In this document: positions 13,785 to 25,741 of the stretch, piece after piece
How positions within the stretch are numbered: the stretch's first letter is position 1
Layout: each line of letters begins with the position of its first letter
Source of the DNA: Trema orientale
Taxonomy: Eukaryota > Streptophyta > Magnoliopsida > Rosales > Cannabaceae
Length of the DNA: 64,000 bases
Reading direction: 5' to 3'
Assembly: GCA_002914845.1 (NCBI GenBank)
Contig: JXTC01000021.1
Coordinates: forward strand, 111,395-175,394
The notes under the pieces: model-generated
The model's database searches: none
Told to the model about the DNA's origin: nothing
Seen by the model: only the letters and a program-made list of their open reading frames with translations
Translations under genes and position numbers: made by a program

Positions 13785-14814
13785 ATCGTAATGATTTCCT
13801 GAAATATATTTTTTTGTGCGTGAAAGAAAAACAATAAAGATAAATGAATTATGGTTTGACAGAAACCATTAAGTATGTGACTCATCTGACTCGATGGGTC
13901 AATATTACATTTACTGGGATTTATTTTTCGTTGCAAAAACCTTCTTTGTTTACTCCTACTCCAGCAGTACTCGTGTTCTAAGCGCGGCCAATAATCTATG
14001 ATATCCGATTCAATTGTGTTTATCTTATCTCTTCCATGCCATCATACAAATCATCTTGATCTTCACCAATATTCAATTCCCTCACATGATTATACTTTTC
14101 TTTTTTCTTTTTTCTAAGCACACATGTTTATACTTTTATATGTATATGATGGGATAGAATAGATCAACTCAAAGAATATTATTTTAGCGATATTACACGA
14201 CCACATGCTGATAGAAAATGAGTACTTCCAGTGCCAAATTGAGGGCATTATAGGTGGGTTAGCCAATTTTGGTGCAAGAGCTTTTTAGCTTATAAGTTTA
14301 GTAGCTGTTTTTATTTATGAAATTCTTCTTTATTATGTTTTCCTCATTTTTATACTGGTGGAGTTTTAATATAGGTCATGTATTAGATAAAACTACAATA
14401 AGTTTTTTCAAAAATGTAACCAACCACTAAATTCTCAGATATCTACTCTAAGAATTGCTCTTTATGAAAACGTCCTTTTTAAATTCAAACGGTAGCCTTG
14501 CACCTTTAGATCAATTAACAACGGTTTTTTTTTTTTTTTTTTTTTTTGGTCATGCCTCGTGGATGATCAAAAGTAGCTTTCCAAACACTTTTTCATCCCA
14601 TGAGAGCACAAAAGTCGCATGTGGAGCCACTATGTGACAAGGCCCCCTCAATTTTTGCCTTAATTCAATTTGTTAAGTAAGTTACATTAAAAATCTGTTT
14701 ACCATTTTCTAACATTTTGAATTTATGGACATTGTTCCCCAAATAAAATTTCAAATTTATGCACATGCATTTGTAAATTCTTAAAGTTTTAAGACAAACT
14801 AGCACAGTGCCCCT

Positions 14815-15020
14815 ACTTCAGGCTCCAGGGTATCGTTCTCGCTAGTTATTCGGATGGGGTTCAGTTGACTCACTCTATCGCTGGTGGTAGCGACCTGCCC
14901 ATAGGGTCTTGAAGAACATTTTTGAACGGGATTGGAGCTCCTATGGTCATGCTCAAGGAGAGTAGCCACGCTGGTCGTCCCCTCCTCCCCTTTTACTTCC
15001 AGCCAAAGAAAAAAAAAAGT
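14815..15020. repeat. GC-richer segment ending in an A-rich tail, SINE-like
   Basis: About 200 bp, clearly richer in GC than its flanks, ending in CCAGCCAAAG followed by an A-run. Size and tail would suit a SINE, but I do not see convincing RNA polymerase III A and B boxes. The alternative is a fragment of another repeat. Confidence 0.25.
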
Positions 15021-15529
15021 TTTAAGACAAACCTAAATCAAACCCAAACACCAAAGTACTGCCACTCAACCTAACATTCTAATGTTCATATTATCTCCAA
15101 TCAAAGACTAGTCTATATATATAAATTTAAGTAATTGGTTTAAATTTATAAAATAGATCTTAAAAACAAAATCTATACATTTCAGTTAAAACCAAATAGT
15201 CATTTTCAGAATATGAAAATTCGTCAATCTTTTAATACATTTTATACCATAAAATTTGTTGGAAAAAATAATATTCTGTATATTTTTTATATTTAAATCT
15301 TATTCATAAATTTTGCTTCACGCCCTCCCTCAATTAATTACGAGCCTGGAGACACCACTGTTAATTATTGGGTGTCAATGCTCTTGGCTATGGCCTCTAT
15401 GTTCGAAATTCAATATACAGAAAATAATAATGATCCTTTAAATCTCAAGACTATAGTACACCCGGGTCCCCTACATGTGTCGCAGCTGGCAGAGAATTTA
15501 ATTGAATCATGATTTATCTGGATATTGTC

Positions 15530-15656
15530 TTATAGTCTCACATATTTTTATTAGTGTGCGGTGTTAATTATGAATTGTTTTATTATAGTCTCACATTATT
15601 CTTATTAGTGTGTAGTGTTAACTATTGATTGATCATGGACAGATTTCCCTATAAAT
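15530..15656 (+). promoter_or_regulatory. UGT promoter: TATA box and 53-bp tandem duplication
   Basis: Two copies of TATAGTCTCACAT...TTATTAGTGTG..GTGTTAA start at 15,531 and 15,584, 53 bp apart and differing at a few positions. They are followed by a TATA box, CTATAAAT at 15,649-15,656, 46 bp before the UGT start codon. The implied leader is only about 15-25 nt. The duplicated block may be a repeated cis element. This is inferred from position only. Confidence 0.6.
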
Positions 15657-15701
15657 GCCGGCTCGTTGAGGTAACAAATTCACTCAAAATCCAATAGAGA
15701 A

Positions 15702-17559
15702 ATGGAGAACAACAAGTACTATAGAGGCCATATTCTAGTGGTACCATACCCAGGCCAAGGCCACATCAACCCTCTCCTTCAGTTTGCAAAGCGTTTAGCC
15801 TCTAAAGGCGTCAAGGCCACAATAGCAACAACTCGTTACACCGTCGAGTCCATCTCCTCGGCCAACATCGGCGTCGAATCGATCTCCGACGGCTTCGACG
15901 ATGGAGGCTTTGCTCAAGCCAAGTCAGAGGAAGTTTTCCTCGAGTCCTTCAAGACCAACGGCTCAAGAACTCTGTCCGAACTCATACTCAAATTTCAGAG
16001 CACTGACCATCCTGTCAACTGTGTGGTGTATGATTCTTTCTTCCCTTGGGCGCTTGATGTGGCGCACCAACACGCCATATATGGGGCTGCATTCTTTACC
16101 AACTCCGCCACCGTGTCGAGCATATTCTGCCTCATACACTACGGCCTACTTTCGCTCCCCTTGGAAGCCGGAAAGATGCCGCTGTCAATCCCGGGGGCGC
16201 CTTCGCTCGACTTCCGTGACCTCCCGAGCTTCCTTAAGCTGCCGGAGAGTTACCCTGTTTACTTGGCTATGAAGCTAAGTCAGTTCTCCAACTTGGAAAA
16301 CGCTGACTGGGTATTTGCAAACACTTTTGAAGAATTGGAAAGCGAGGTAACTACAGGTCATTTTTTTCATAAAAGTAAATATTCTTTCAATTATAGACTC
16401 TTAGGAGTAAATTGTTTTTTTCACGGAAGTAATGATTATACTTTTACAAAGTAATTTCTTTTTTGTCGACTTCCTCATTTTTTTTATCTATATATTAATG
16501 ATAGGAGAAATGCTAACAACAATCGCGTTTGCTTCATCTTTATTTATCTACGTGAGTCTCATTGTAGGCCCACAGAGATGGACGATACAATTTTCGCCTT
16601 TTGGAATGTACGAATTTGGTTTTGTTACATGTATAGTGATGCATCATATATAGTAGTTTTCAAATCACTCATGCCTTTTTTTAGCATCACCATGGATATA
16701 TGTAGTCTTTTTTTTTTTTTTTTGGTAATAGGATATATGTAGTCTTTATTACCAATAATAGTACGTAGCATTTTTCTTTGTTCATTAGCCAAAAGAACAA
16801 TTATCTAACATGCTTTGTTGAATTTTCAATATTAAGGTGGCCAAAGGAACATCGAAGTTTTGGCCGGCGAAGTTGATTGGTCCAATGGTTCCGTCTGCCT
16901 ATTTGGACGGCCGGATTGAAGGAGACAGGGGATACGGAGCAAGTCTATGGAAGCCTCTGAGTGAACAATGTATCAAATGGCTAGAAACAAAGTCCCCCAA
17001 CTCAGTGATTTACGTGTCTTTCGGAAGCATGGTTTCCTTGACAGAAGAGCAAATGGGAGAGATTGCATGGGGCTTGAAGGAAAGTGGGTTCTATTTCCTT
17101 TGGGTGGTAAAAGAGCATGAAAGGAGCAGATTGCCAAAAGGGTTCATGGAATCGTCAAAAGAGAAGTGTCTAATCATAACATGGTGCAACCAACTAGAAA
17201 TGCTTGCTCATGAAGCCATAGGCTCCTTTGTCACGCACTGCGGTTGGAACTCGACGCTTGAAGGGCTCAGCCTCGGGGTCCCCATGGTGGGGATACCGCA
17301 GTGGGCGGACCAGTTGACCGACGCCAAGTTTGTGGCGGACGTTTGGGAAGTTGGGGTGAGGGCCATGGAGGATGAGAATGGGGTTGTGAGGAGAGAAGAG
17401 CTTATAGGATGTCTGAAGGAAGTGATGGAGGGAAAGACAAGCCAAAAGTTTAAGAGGAATTCGATTATATGGAGAAGTAAGGCTATGGAAGCGATTGCGG
17501 AAGGAGGGAGCTCTGATAAATGGATCAATGAGTTTGCTAGGTTTCTTAACGTGTGCTAG
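15702..17559 (+). CDS. UDP-glycosyltransferase, UGT74 family
   Basis: Two exons, 15,702-16,346 and 16,837-17,559, joined in phase 0 across a 490-bp GT-AG intron, giving a 455-residue protein. This length and intron position are usual for UGT74 genes. The N-terminal acceptor domain has PGQGHINP with the expected catalytic His21, and YDSFFPWALDVA with Asp111, the partner acidic residue. The PSPG sugar-donor box runs from about residue 331 to 374, from WCNQLEML through HCGWNST to PQWADQ. The final Gln suggests UDP-glucose as donor. Family members glucosylate small acids and terpenoids (salicylate, IBA, thiohydroximates, steviol) in the cytosol; the substrate here cannot be told. The start is the first ATG after the TATA box. 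A dead copy lies upstream at 11,048. The reading frame is intact. Confidence 0.95.
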
Positions 17560-19387
17560 GAAGAAGGGAAAGGGAAAGATATCAGTTAATGGCATTCAAT
17601 ATTAGATAATCGTATGGATGAAATTATAATTTAGTTTCAAGCTTCTGATTGATGATTTGATTATGGGGTTTGGTGTGTATGAGTCTTGGCGGAGAGGTGC
17701 ATTATTCTTCTAGGTTGACATGTGTGATAAGTACTGTACTCAATCTTATCTTTCAAATCACTTGTTTGTCGTGTAATTTGTAAGAACAATACTACTGAAG
17801 CCGTATTGTGGCAATTTGATAGAATATGATTTTAGTTCACACATGTCAAAACGAAAAAAGCTAAATAACCCAAGCAATGTGTGGATTCAGATGCAAGTTT
17901 TTTCCCCTTTTAGTGGGCCTCATTTAATTTAAAAAAAAAAGGAAAAAGAAATAAAAGAAAACATGGCTTTTCGCCTAAAGTGAGAACAAACTTGGCCTTT
18001 GAAATCCAGACTCCGGCCGAAGAGCACCTCTTTCTCACGTCAAGATGTGACCGTGTTATACAAGTTGGTGTAAAAAACCTCGAATGCATTTGGCACAACT
18101 TGTATTTTCATGTACATGTGTTTTTGATTGTGCATGGAACTAAAATTGAGAATCAAACTTTGATGATATTTTACAAGGCAACTACTAAAGTCGGGGCTAT
18201 GATTGGCTGAATGCCGATGCTAAGTTTGTGGTTGGCTTGCTGATGCCAAGTTTGTGGAGCAGATTTGTGCATGGTACGAATCTTAACAAGTGGTGGGTGA
18301 GAGAGAGAAACAAGAGGAAAATGATTTTGTGAAGATTCTTTTGCCTCTCTCTTTCAGAAAGATTTCGGGACTAGGAGAGGAGGATAAGATAAAAAGGAAA
18401 CAACAATTCCGAAAATTGAATTGGTGGGCAATAAAGAAATGATACGGGGCAAATAAAAAATGCTAGAGTGAAATCAGAGGACGCAGAATATAAATAAACC
18501 CACTTCTAGAAATTAATAAGCAAACATATATGGAACCTTTTATATGAAACAGTTGTAAATGTCATTCTGAATTAATGGTATGAAATAAACATTATGTCTG
18601 CCTGAAAGAGCATCGGCGTGAGAGAGCCAAAAATGCACTAATTATATCATCTAGTTACTGGATGTACCATAATTCCTGAAAGTACCGAACTCGGTTTTTT
18701 CCCCTCTACGAGGGCTGCTCATGGATCTCAGCCCTCCGTTATGCTGTGACTCACGTCGTCTGACACTAGCACAATCCTTGTTATTATAATCACATATATG
18801 GAGACACCCCTGTTTAGTACGACGGCGCTTGTGGATCCCCTAACACTGGTCTAAAAATACTGAAGATCATGTAAACTACCTGAAAGTAATACGTACATGA
18901 TTATGATTGTCTAAAGCAGGGTTTCATGTCGTCTCCACAGCGAATGTGCCAGCGTCCAGTGTCAAATCAATCTTTAGAGGTGTGGCTACGCTAATGAGAT
19001 ACTGAAACGATGTCAGATAAAAGACAACAGATGGAATCAAGTTCATGTTGTGGCCCATGCGAACAGATCATACATTTACTATATGTGATAAAGATTCGAA
19101 GATCTGCAGATGCTTGCTCACATGTCAAGTTCTTCACGAACTAATCAATATGATAGAACACTCTTTCCAACCGTAGATGTCTCTGTGACCTTTCCAGAGC
19201 CTGCTAAAATACAAAAGACGTGGTTAGGTTTAGAACATAGATTGAGAATCCCAGAAGTCTACTGGGATTGGTTATTATTAATTTACAATATAAAGTCGGA
19301 AACTCAGAGTCCTCAAACTATAATGTAATTTCTAATTGACTCTCTCCTCATCTACAGATTTGAGGCCTTTAGTGGGAAATTAAAGAG
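17560..19387. other. Intergenic between UGT and RH22, with a possible UGT exon-2 scrap
   Basis: No intact gene. At 18,212-18,262 the word GATGCYAAGTTTGTGG occurs twice, 33 bp apart, each preceded by TGC. It resembles GACGCCAAGTTTGTGG of the live UGT just after its PSPG box (encoding DAKFV). This may be a remnant of a further tandem UGT. The part from 18,600 to 19,330 is moderately GC-rich but has no recognisable protein. The 3' UTR of the helicase probably occupies its right edge. Confidence 0.4.
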
Positions 19388-22300
19388 TTAATCTTCACCT
19401 CTCTTCTTGAGTTTATTCCGAAAGCTTCTTTTCCTGCTAAATGCTGTCTCCTGTTAGCAAAAACAGAAAAAATAATCGTCAATTAAGGAGAAAATGAGGA
19501 TCTTACGACCACAGTTAAGCATGGTATGGCGACATGGAGCACTTTATATGTCCCATATGATATGTTGATATAGATTCTCTTTGGACCCTTAAACTTATAT
19601 AACTTTATAATTGTCGTTTATTTGTTGTGTACCTAGGTGGAATCCACATTTTACAAGAAATCAAAACTTTGATGACAGGTGGGAGAAAAAGGATTTGTGA
19701 TCAATCTTTACTGAGTTGCATCCAATGCAGAAGTCACAAAATTATCCAAGACAACACTAAAACTCTAAAGACTAAATTACAGAAGGAGAACGACGGAAAA
19801 AAATAAAAAATCTCTATTTTAATCAAGAAGAAACAAACATGACAAATAAAAGTTTTTGTCGTTTGTTCGGAGAGAAAAAGTGTCTCCTTTCATGGATCAG
19901 CACATTGAGTTCAAGAATTACCACAGACTGCCCAGTTTCCCCAGCACGACGAACCGCAGCGACCAGGTCCCGGTTGGATTCAGTGTAAAAGCTAGTGACA
20001 AGTCCATATTGACCAGCTCTAGCTGTACGACCAACCCTGTGCAAAAAGTCTACGGCCGAAGTAGAAAAGTCTGCCTGGATATGTATGTAAAAGAAAAGAG
20101 AAAACTACAGTTCAGTTCCATTCTAGAAGAAAGACTTACTTCCACCCATAAGAAAACATGTTAATACTTTCACTAACTGGATTCCTCGTTTCCCTCTTGT
20201 TTGCATAAAAATTGAAGGAGTTCTCTAATCGTCTAATACTTGACCAACAAATAATGCAGGGACATAACTTCTTTTGAATATTAGTGACTTGCTAAAAGTA
20301 AACCGACCTGAATAACATGAGAGATATTTGGAATGTCAACACCACGGGCAGCGGCATCAGTGCACACAAGAATACCACCTTTTTCTTGGAAATCATATAG
20401 TGTCTGTGAGCGCTCCTCCAAGGAGCAATCTTTATGGTAACGGTAACATTCAATCCCAGCTCTTAGCAATATTTTTGCCACTGCTTCAACAGCCTCAACT
20501 GTATTTGCAAAAACAATAGTTCGTTGACCACCACCAAAATCAACTGATTTAGACCTTGAACCTTCTTTCACAGCTTTTAATAGTTCATCCACCTGAGTAT
20601 CAACCGATACTTCAATCCACCTCTGCTTTAATCTGAAATTTAAAAGAACCAAAAAGTCAATATATATAAAAGTAAAAGTACATAATGGGCAAAAACACAG
20701 TAACAACTACAGAATGAGTTTTGACGTGGCTGTTAATTTAACTTAAGGGTAGCGTTGTTTTTTCATCTAAATTTATAAGATTAAGCATAAGTTGTTTACA
20801 ATTATTGGGTTTCTAATTGTGTACGACTAGGGGAAGGATTTGTATGGGAATATATATTCCTATTAGGACTGAGAGTAGTGTAAACTATTATCTTAAAAGC
20901 AGTCTACGCATGGGAATATATAGGATCAAAAAATCAGTCGAGAGAGAAAAACTTGAGAGGGAGAAAATGTAGAAAAAGGCTCTTGAGCTGATCTGGTCAA
21001 TTCGAAGCTTTAGGCATGTGCTTTCTTGGTAGAAGTTTCTTTGTTGGGTTTGATATGTAGACATGGGTAATATTAGTCGAACCACATTAAATATTGGTGT
21101 TTTTGGTGTGCATCTGTGTTCTTGTGTGTTTCTCAAGTTTTAATCCTATTCTAAGGGTTAGAATAACGAAGAGTATCAATCGTTGATTCTAACAGAATGC
21201 TTCAAACCAATGTTTCCATCCTCTAGACAACAGAAGTTAGTGACAGTATAGGACAGTAGCCAACTAGCAAGCGGCAACTACTACCACTATTAGTACTAGT
21301 AAGCAAAAAGTGGAGTTGACCTGGGGTTGTGACGATGGAGGTAGTTCCCGCTAACCCAATTGGCATCTGGCAACATCTTTTTTAATACTGCACCAGCAGT
21401 TTTCTTTCCATTCACAGGAAGTGTGGCTGCAATGAAGATGTACTGTTTACTACGTTCATAATGCTTTCTCACTCTCCTCCAGTCTGTTCCCTTTAACGGT
21501 CCGGCATCATTATACTCAGATAAGTCATCAACAACACCCTCAAAACTTTCCTCCCCATCTGTGATGACTTCATTTTTTGAGTCTTCATCATCCTCCAAAT
21601 TGAATCCTGATGAATTTTCAAATTCCAAGCACATTGGCAACTCAGGCGTAGATTCTTTTGACCAAGACAATTGCTTTTCATCATAGCGTAGCATGTGTAT
21701 AAGGCGAATGACTTTATTCTGGAAGCCCCCACAGAGAAGCATGTCGGCTTCATCAAACACCTAGCACCGCCATTAGTAGTACACAAACACATAAAAAGGT
21801 TAACAATATCTTCCCTCCTACACATAGGCTAACATAGGTGTTGTCGATGTGAAGTAAAAAATAAATAAATTGTGCAACTGCATGGCACAAAAACTTACTA
21901 CGTATTTCACACCACGCAAAAATGCCACCCGGCGACGTTTGTTTGGCTCAATATTATTTAGAAGGGCAGCGGGAGTTGTCACAACTATATGTGGTTTATT
22001 CACCGGCCACCCCTGCAGTCAAAAACCATGTTCTGGTCAACGTGAGATACATGAAAATGTGCCCAAGCGTACTGGAAAACACTAGCCGTACTGGAAAACA
22101 CACAATCCTTTACCAGAACACAAACAATTAAAACAAAATTACCTGTCGTCCGCAGACGGCTGCAACTGTGAGAAGTGGTTGACCATCATCACCACAAAGA
22201 CCATTGGCCATACGAACTACTTGCTCGCACAACGTTACATTTGGACAAAGAACAAGAGAAACCTTACGGGGTGGGGATTCTCCTTGTTCAGATGCAACAT

Positions 22301-22974
22301 TCCCTGAATCATCTTCGCCGTTGCAAAGTCGATCAATTAGAGGGACAAGATAACTATGTGTTTTACCACTTCCTGTCTCAGCAGCAACAACCACATCCTT
22401 CCCAGAAAAGATAGACGGTATAGTAACAGCCTAATAAGCCAAAAAAGAAAACCACTAGTTTCAACCAAAACATAATAAAAAGCTAAAATTTCATAATCAA
22501 ATAAGAAAAAACTTAAGAACTCCACAACTCACTGGATTTTCTCAGCAACCAAACAGTTGGTGTGCAAAAACTCTAGAAAACGACAAAACAAGATTGCGGA
22601 GCCAAAAGGGTTACCTGAACAAGAGACGGTTGGCCGAGCCCGGCATTAAAAAGTGCTCGAGAAAGCTTATCCGAAACGCCGAGAGACGACCACGAAACAC
22701 TTTCCTCGGCGTAGAACGTATCGCCTCCTCCTCCCGCCCCGTGCTTGACGGTGGCTGCGACGGCCGCGCCGAATGCCCGGAACTGTCCGCGGCGCGGTTT
22801 CGTCAGCCATAACCAACTGATTCGAAGCGAGGAAGAAGAAGAGGACGACGATGGTGAGGCTGAACCAGAGAGAAATGAATACGAGTGTTTGAATTGGGAG
22901 AGGAATTTGGGTGAAGATGGTGAAGGTGATAGCTTGTAGAATTGGAACACTGCAACAGGGCGATAGAGAATCAT
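19388..22974 (-). CDS. RH22: DEAD-box ATP-dependent RNA helicase 22-like, chloroplast
   Basis: Seven exons on the minus strand: 22,974-22,615; 22,430-22,143; 22,012-21,899; 21,760-21,321; 20,632-20,308; 20,074-19,922; 19,450-19,388. All junctions are GT-AG and the frame is continuous for 580 residues, close to the length I recall for Arabidopsis RH22. The Ser/Pro-rich N-terminus suits a plastid transit peptide. Motifs in order: Q-motif ending GQPSLVQ (~114-120), AAETGSGKT (137-144), TPAAL, VFDEAD (255-260), AATLP (~365, motif III), TIVFANT, CTDAAARGVD and HRVGRTARAG (521-530). An acidic insert lies between DEAD and motif III. Arabidopsis RH22 is reported to act in plastid 50S ribosome assembly; that role is inferred here. 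Telo-box-like AAACCC words precede the start. Confidence 0.93.
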
Positions 22975-23218
22975 TCTGGGTTAGCCGAGTTCGGAGGGTT
23001 CTCGATAATGGAAGGTGGAAATGGGGTTTAAGGGTTTAACCAAAACCCAAAACTAGATAAACCCTTTGCTCTCAGAAGTGTGGTAATGGAAGATGTGCGG
23101 GGTTTATAGGGTGACGATTATATGGTGTGGGACGGCGTAGCTTGTGAGAATACACCGACACATTCTTGTGAATCTTCGTCCGTTGAATTGTTCCTTTTCT
23201 CAAGCTAATTTTAACGGG

Positions 23219-23252
<34 letters not shown>

Positions 23253-23578
23253 CGGTTGTCCCCCCCTCCCCCCCTATTTTTTCTCTCCCCACCCCCTTAT
23301 CTAAATAAAACCCTCGTGAAGTTTTAAAATTTTAAGATTTTCTTTTTCCACGCTCTTAAATTCTATTAATTCTAAAATTACCCACAATAAAAAATTTATT
23401 TTCTTACCTATTTTTTTTAACTCCTTATTCATTATTTTAAAACCCACCTTTTGCTTCCTTCTTATTGCTTATTTCTTCCTCATTTCCTATTCATAGTTTT
23501 TTTTTATGATCTACTGCAAATGTAATGAAATAATCCTCTTCTTAGTTTTATTTTTTTAAAACTCAAAATGTTCTTTTT
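22975..23578. other. RH22 upstream region
   Basis: Contains repeated GGGTTTAAGGGTTTAAC / AACCC words within about 100 bp of the RH22 start, like the telo-box motifs common in promoters of translation-related plant genes. An A-run of about 30 lies at 23,220-23,249. No gene is seen. Confidence 0.4.
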
Positions 23579-24218
23579 AAATGTGGCAAAATAGATGGGT
23601 CGGCCCGCCCAAAGCGGGCTTGGGAGGAAGGATAGATCGGACTTGTTCAAAAATTTTAAAACAGAGCCCAACCTGACCCGTAAGCCCGCCGGGCTCCTAG
23701 GCGGGCTCGGACGAGCCTCGAATGGTCCAAAATGAGCCTGCCCATACCGACCTGTTATTGGCCCGTTTAAAAAAATAAAAAAAAATAAGATTATTATATG
23801 TATAATTAGTTAAAAATATTAAAAATTTAAAAATAAAATTTATGAAAAAATAAATAATATATTATGTTTTTTTTCTTATTGATAAAAATTTAAAAATAAT
23901 TAAATAAACTATAAGTATATAAGTTGAATAATTGATAAAAAAAAAATTTTAAACAAAAATCTTAAGAAAATTATTTAGAATTAGATTGAAATTTGAAAGT
24001 GTGAAAAAAAGTATATTTATAAGTATTGGAAAAAGTTTTTTTATTTAAATTTATTTAAAAACTTTTTTAAAAAATTAAAAAAAAATTTGGCAGCCCGATC
24101 CGGCGAGCCTAGATATATAAGCTCAACCCAGTCCTACCCCCTAAGACCAGGCCGGCTCAGGGGCTACAATGACGGGCCGTGGGCTCGTCCGTTTAGCTTG
24201 GCCCATTTTGCCACATTT
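23579..24218. mobile_element. Non-autonomous DNA transposon with GGCCC-rich ends
   Basis: A 640-bp element bounded by the inverted repeat AAATGTGGCAAAAT at the left end and its complement at the right end (ATTTTGCCACATTT). Subterminal regions of about 180 and 140 bp are rich in GCCCG/CGGGC words in both orientations, and the core is very AT-rich with no ORF. The subterminal motif structure suits a hAT- or CACTA-like non-autonomous element. I see no clear target-site duplication, so the superfamily stays open. Confidence 0.75.
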
Positions 24219-24360
24219 AGTTCTTTTTCATTTTTGTAAAGGATTATTAAGATAAAGGCTTTCGAAAAATAAAATAAAATTTAAACTTAAAAAACTAAAC
24301 CTTGTCGATCAATAGCCTATGGATGCCACGCCCATGCTTTTAGTTTTATTATACCTTTTA

Positions 24361-24720
24361 AGGGTGATATCACTTTTATATCTTGTATTTTGATACTTTA
24401 TTAAGTTTGTACTTTCTGTTTTGGTTATTATCAATATTAACCCCTAGATTAAATATTTATTACAAATATATACCATAACACTAATTTAGAGCAGTTGATT
24501 TACCAAGATGATTTAATAAACTTATTCTTGAATAGTTATTATATAGATTATTTTCAATTTTTTTTACGACATCTTAGTAAATTGACTGCTCTAAATTGAT
24601 GTTAAGGTATAAATTTGTAACAGATTTTAAATCTAAAGGTCAATATTGATAATAAGCAAAACACAAAGTACAAACTAAACCAAGTGTCAAAATATAATGT
24701 ATAAAAGTGATATTATCCCT
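24361..24720. mobile_element. Foldback MITE, ~150-bp arms
   Basis: The left arm (AGGGTGATATCACTTTTATA...) and the reverse complement of the right arm (AGGGATAATATCACTTTTAT...) align for about 150 bp, with words such as AGTTTGTACTTT and TTATTATCAATATT shared. The whole element can fold into one hairpin. It is related to the elements at 38,999-39,502 and 50,441-50,969, which share TTTTGRTTATTATCAA-type words. No coding capacity. Confidence 0.8.
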
Positions 24721-25079
24721 ATTTTTTGTATCAATAAGATATCATTACCAAACTGATAAAGGAAAAGTAGAAACATAACGTGCTGCGAAAAAAAAAAAAA
24801 GAAGGTCCAATCAATGTATAATTGAATTATAATAAGAAATGATTAGTGTAAATGCCTAAAGTAATTTTAGGATTATGATTGGATTAAATGTATAAAGTTA
24901 TATGTCTCAACTGATAAGAGTTTTTCTACTGAGTATATGGTGTAGGGTGTGATAAGAATAAAGATATATAATTTTTTGATATTTAAGCATGTATTTATAT
25001 CATTTTTATACAAGGTCATTTTAGTATGAAGAATATTAAATAAATAAGGGGTGGGGAGAGAAAAATGAGGTATGGCAAT

Positions 25080-25470
25080 AGAGATGGAGGAAATTTGATT
25101 TTTTATGATAAATTTTCAAAAGAAATTGAAGAACCCCGAACTTTTAAATTATTTGGAAAATCACGGATTGTAATTATAAAAATACCACTTTTATAGATAT
25201 TTAGAAATATACTAATTTTTATTAATTGATGAGATATTTAAGGCAATCAATCAAGTTTATCCGAAGTAACCAATCAGGTAACTTGATCAGTTTCCTCAAG
25301 TAACTAGATTGGTTACCTTAAATAATCCAATTGGTTACCTCAAGTACTATTGAAAAATACCAATTTAAAAAAAAATGGAAAATTTCTAAATATTTATTTA
25401 GTGTTATTTTTGGCAAAAATCTTTAAAAAATTATGGGATTTTTCAAAAAATTCAGCCCATTAGAGATTTT
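25080..25470. repeat. Dispersed repeat, partner of 52,800-53,160
   Basis: It shares with 52,800-53,160 a central block of GGTTACCTCAAGTA / AACTCAATTGGTTA words and a closing segment GGGATTTTYCAAAAMATTCAG. Both copies are AT-rich and non-coding. The nature of the repeat is unknown. Confidence 0.45.
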
Positions 25471-25494
25471 CAATTTTTGGTACTTTAGGCCTGA

Positions 25495-25741
25495 AATTTT
25501 GTAAAAGAGGAAATGACATGCATGGGACTAACTTGGGCCAAAATGATTTTTTTGTGCATTTTTCTAAAAATGATATTTTCAGGAGTGTCAAGAGCTTCTT
25601 GACCATAGGTCAAGAGGTTCTTGACTATAAAATGTTCAAGAAGCTCTTGACACTCCTCAAAATGTTATTTTTAGAAAAATGCACAAAAAAGTCATTTTGG
25701 CCCAAATTAGTCCTACCCATGTCGTTTTCTCTTTGTAAAAA
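25495..25741. repeat. Large near-perfect inverted repeat (hairpin, ~110-bp arms)
   Basis: The left arm includes GGGCCAAAATGATTTTTTTG, GCATTTTTCTAAAAAT and GAGTGTCAAGAGCTTCTTGA. The right arm carries their complements with few mismatches. The loop region (about 25,600-25,630) repeats shorter versions of the TCAAGARSYTCTTGA word. Transcription would give a long, well-paired hairpin. It may be a MITE or an inverted duplication able to produce small RNAs. Short ORFs across it are by-products. Confidence 0.85.

Larger units (their letters stand above)
11558..15880. repeat. Segmental duplication, downstream copy B (carries live UGT)
   Basis: Partner of 8,728-11,232, with landmarks given there. It is longer (about 4.3 kb against 2.5 kb), probably because of later insertions: a (TA)n tract at 12,499-12,541, the homopolymer block at 13,656-13,784 and the GC-richer segment near 14,815-15,010. 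The part from 12,060 to 12,180 is locally GC-richer but matches no family I recognise. Confidence 0.65.

Noticed and set aside
13622-13936. Gly/Lys-rich minus-strand ORF
   Set aside because: It is the translation of the homopolymer block only.
20888-21136. Minus-strand ORF inside RH22 intron 4
   Set aside because: It falls within a spliced intron between two in-frame exons and matches nothing.
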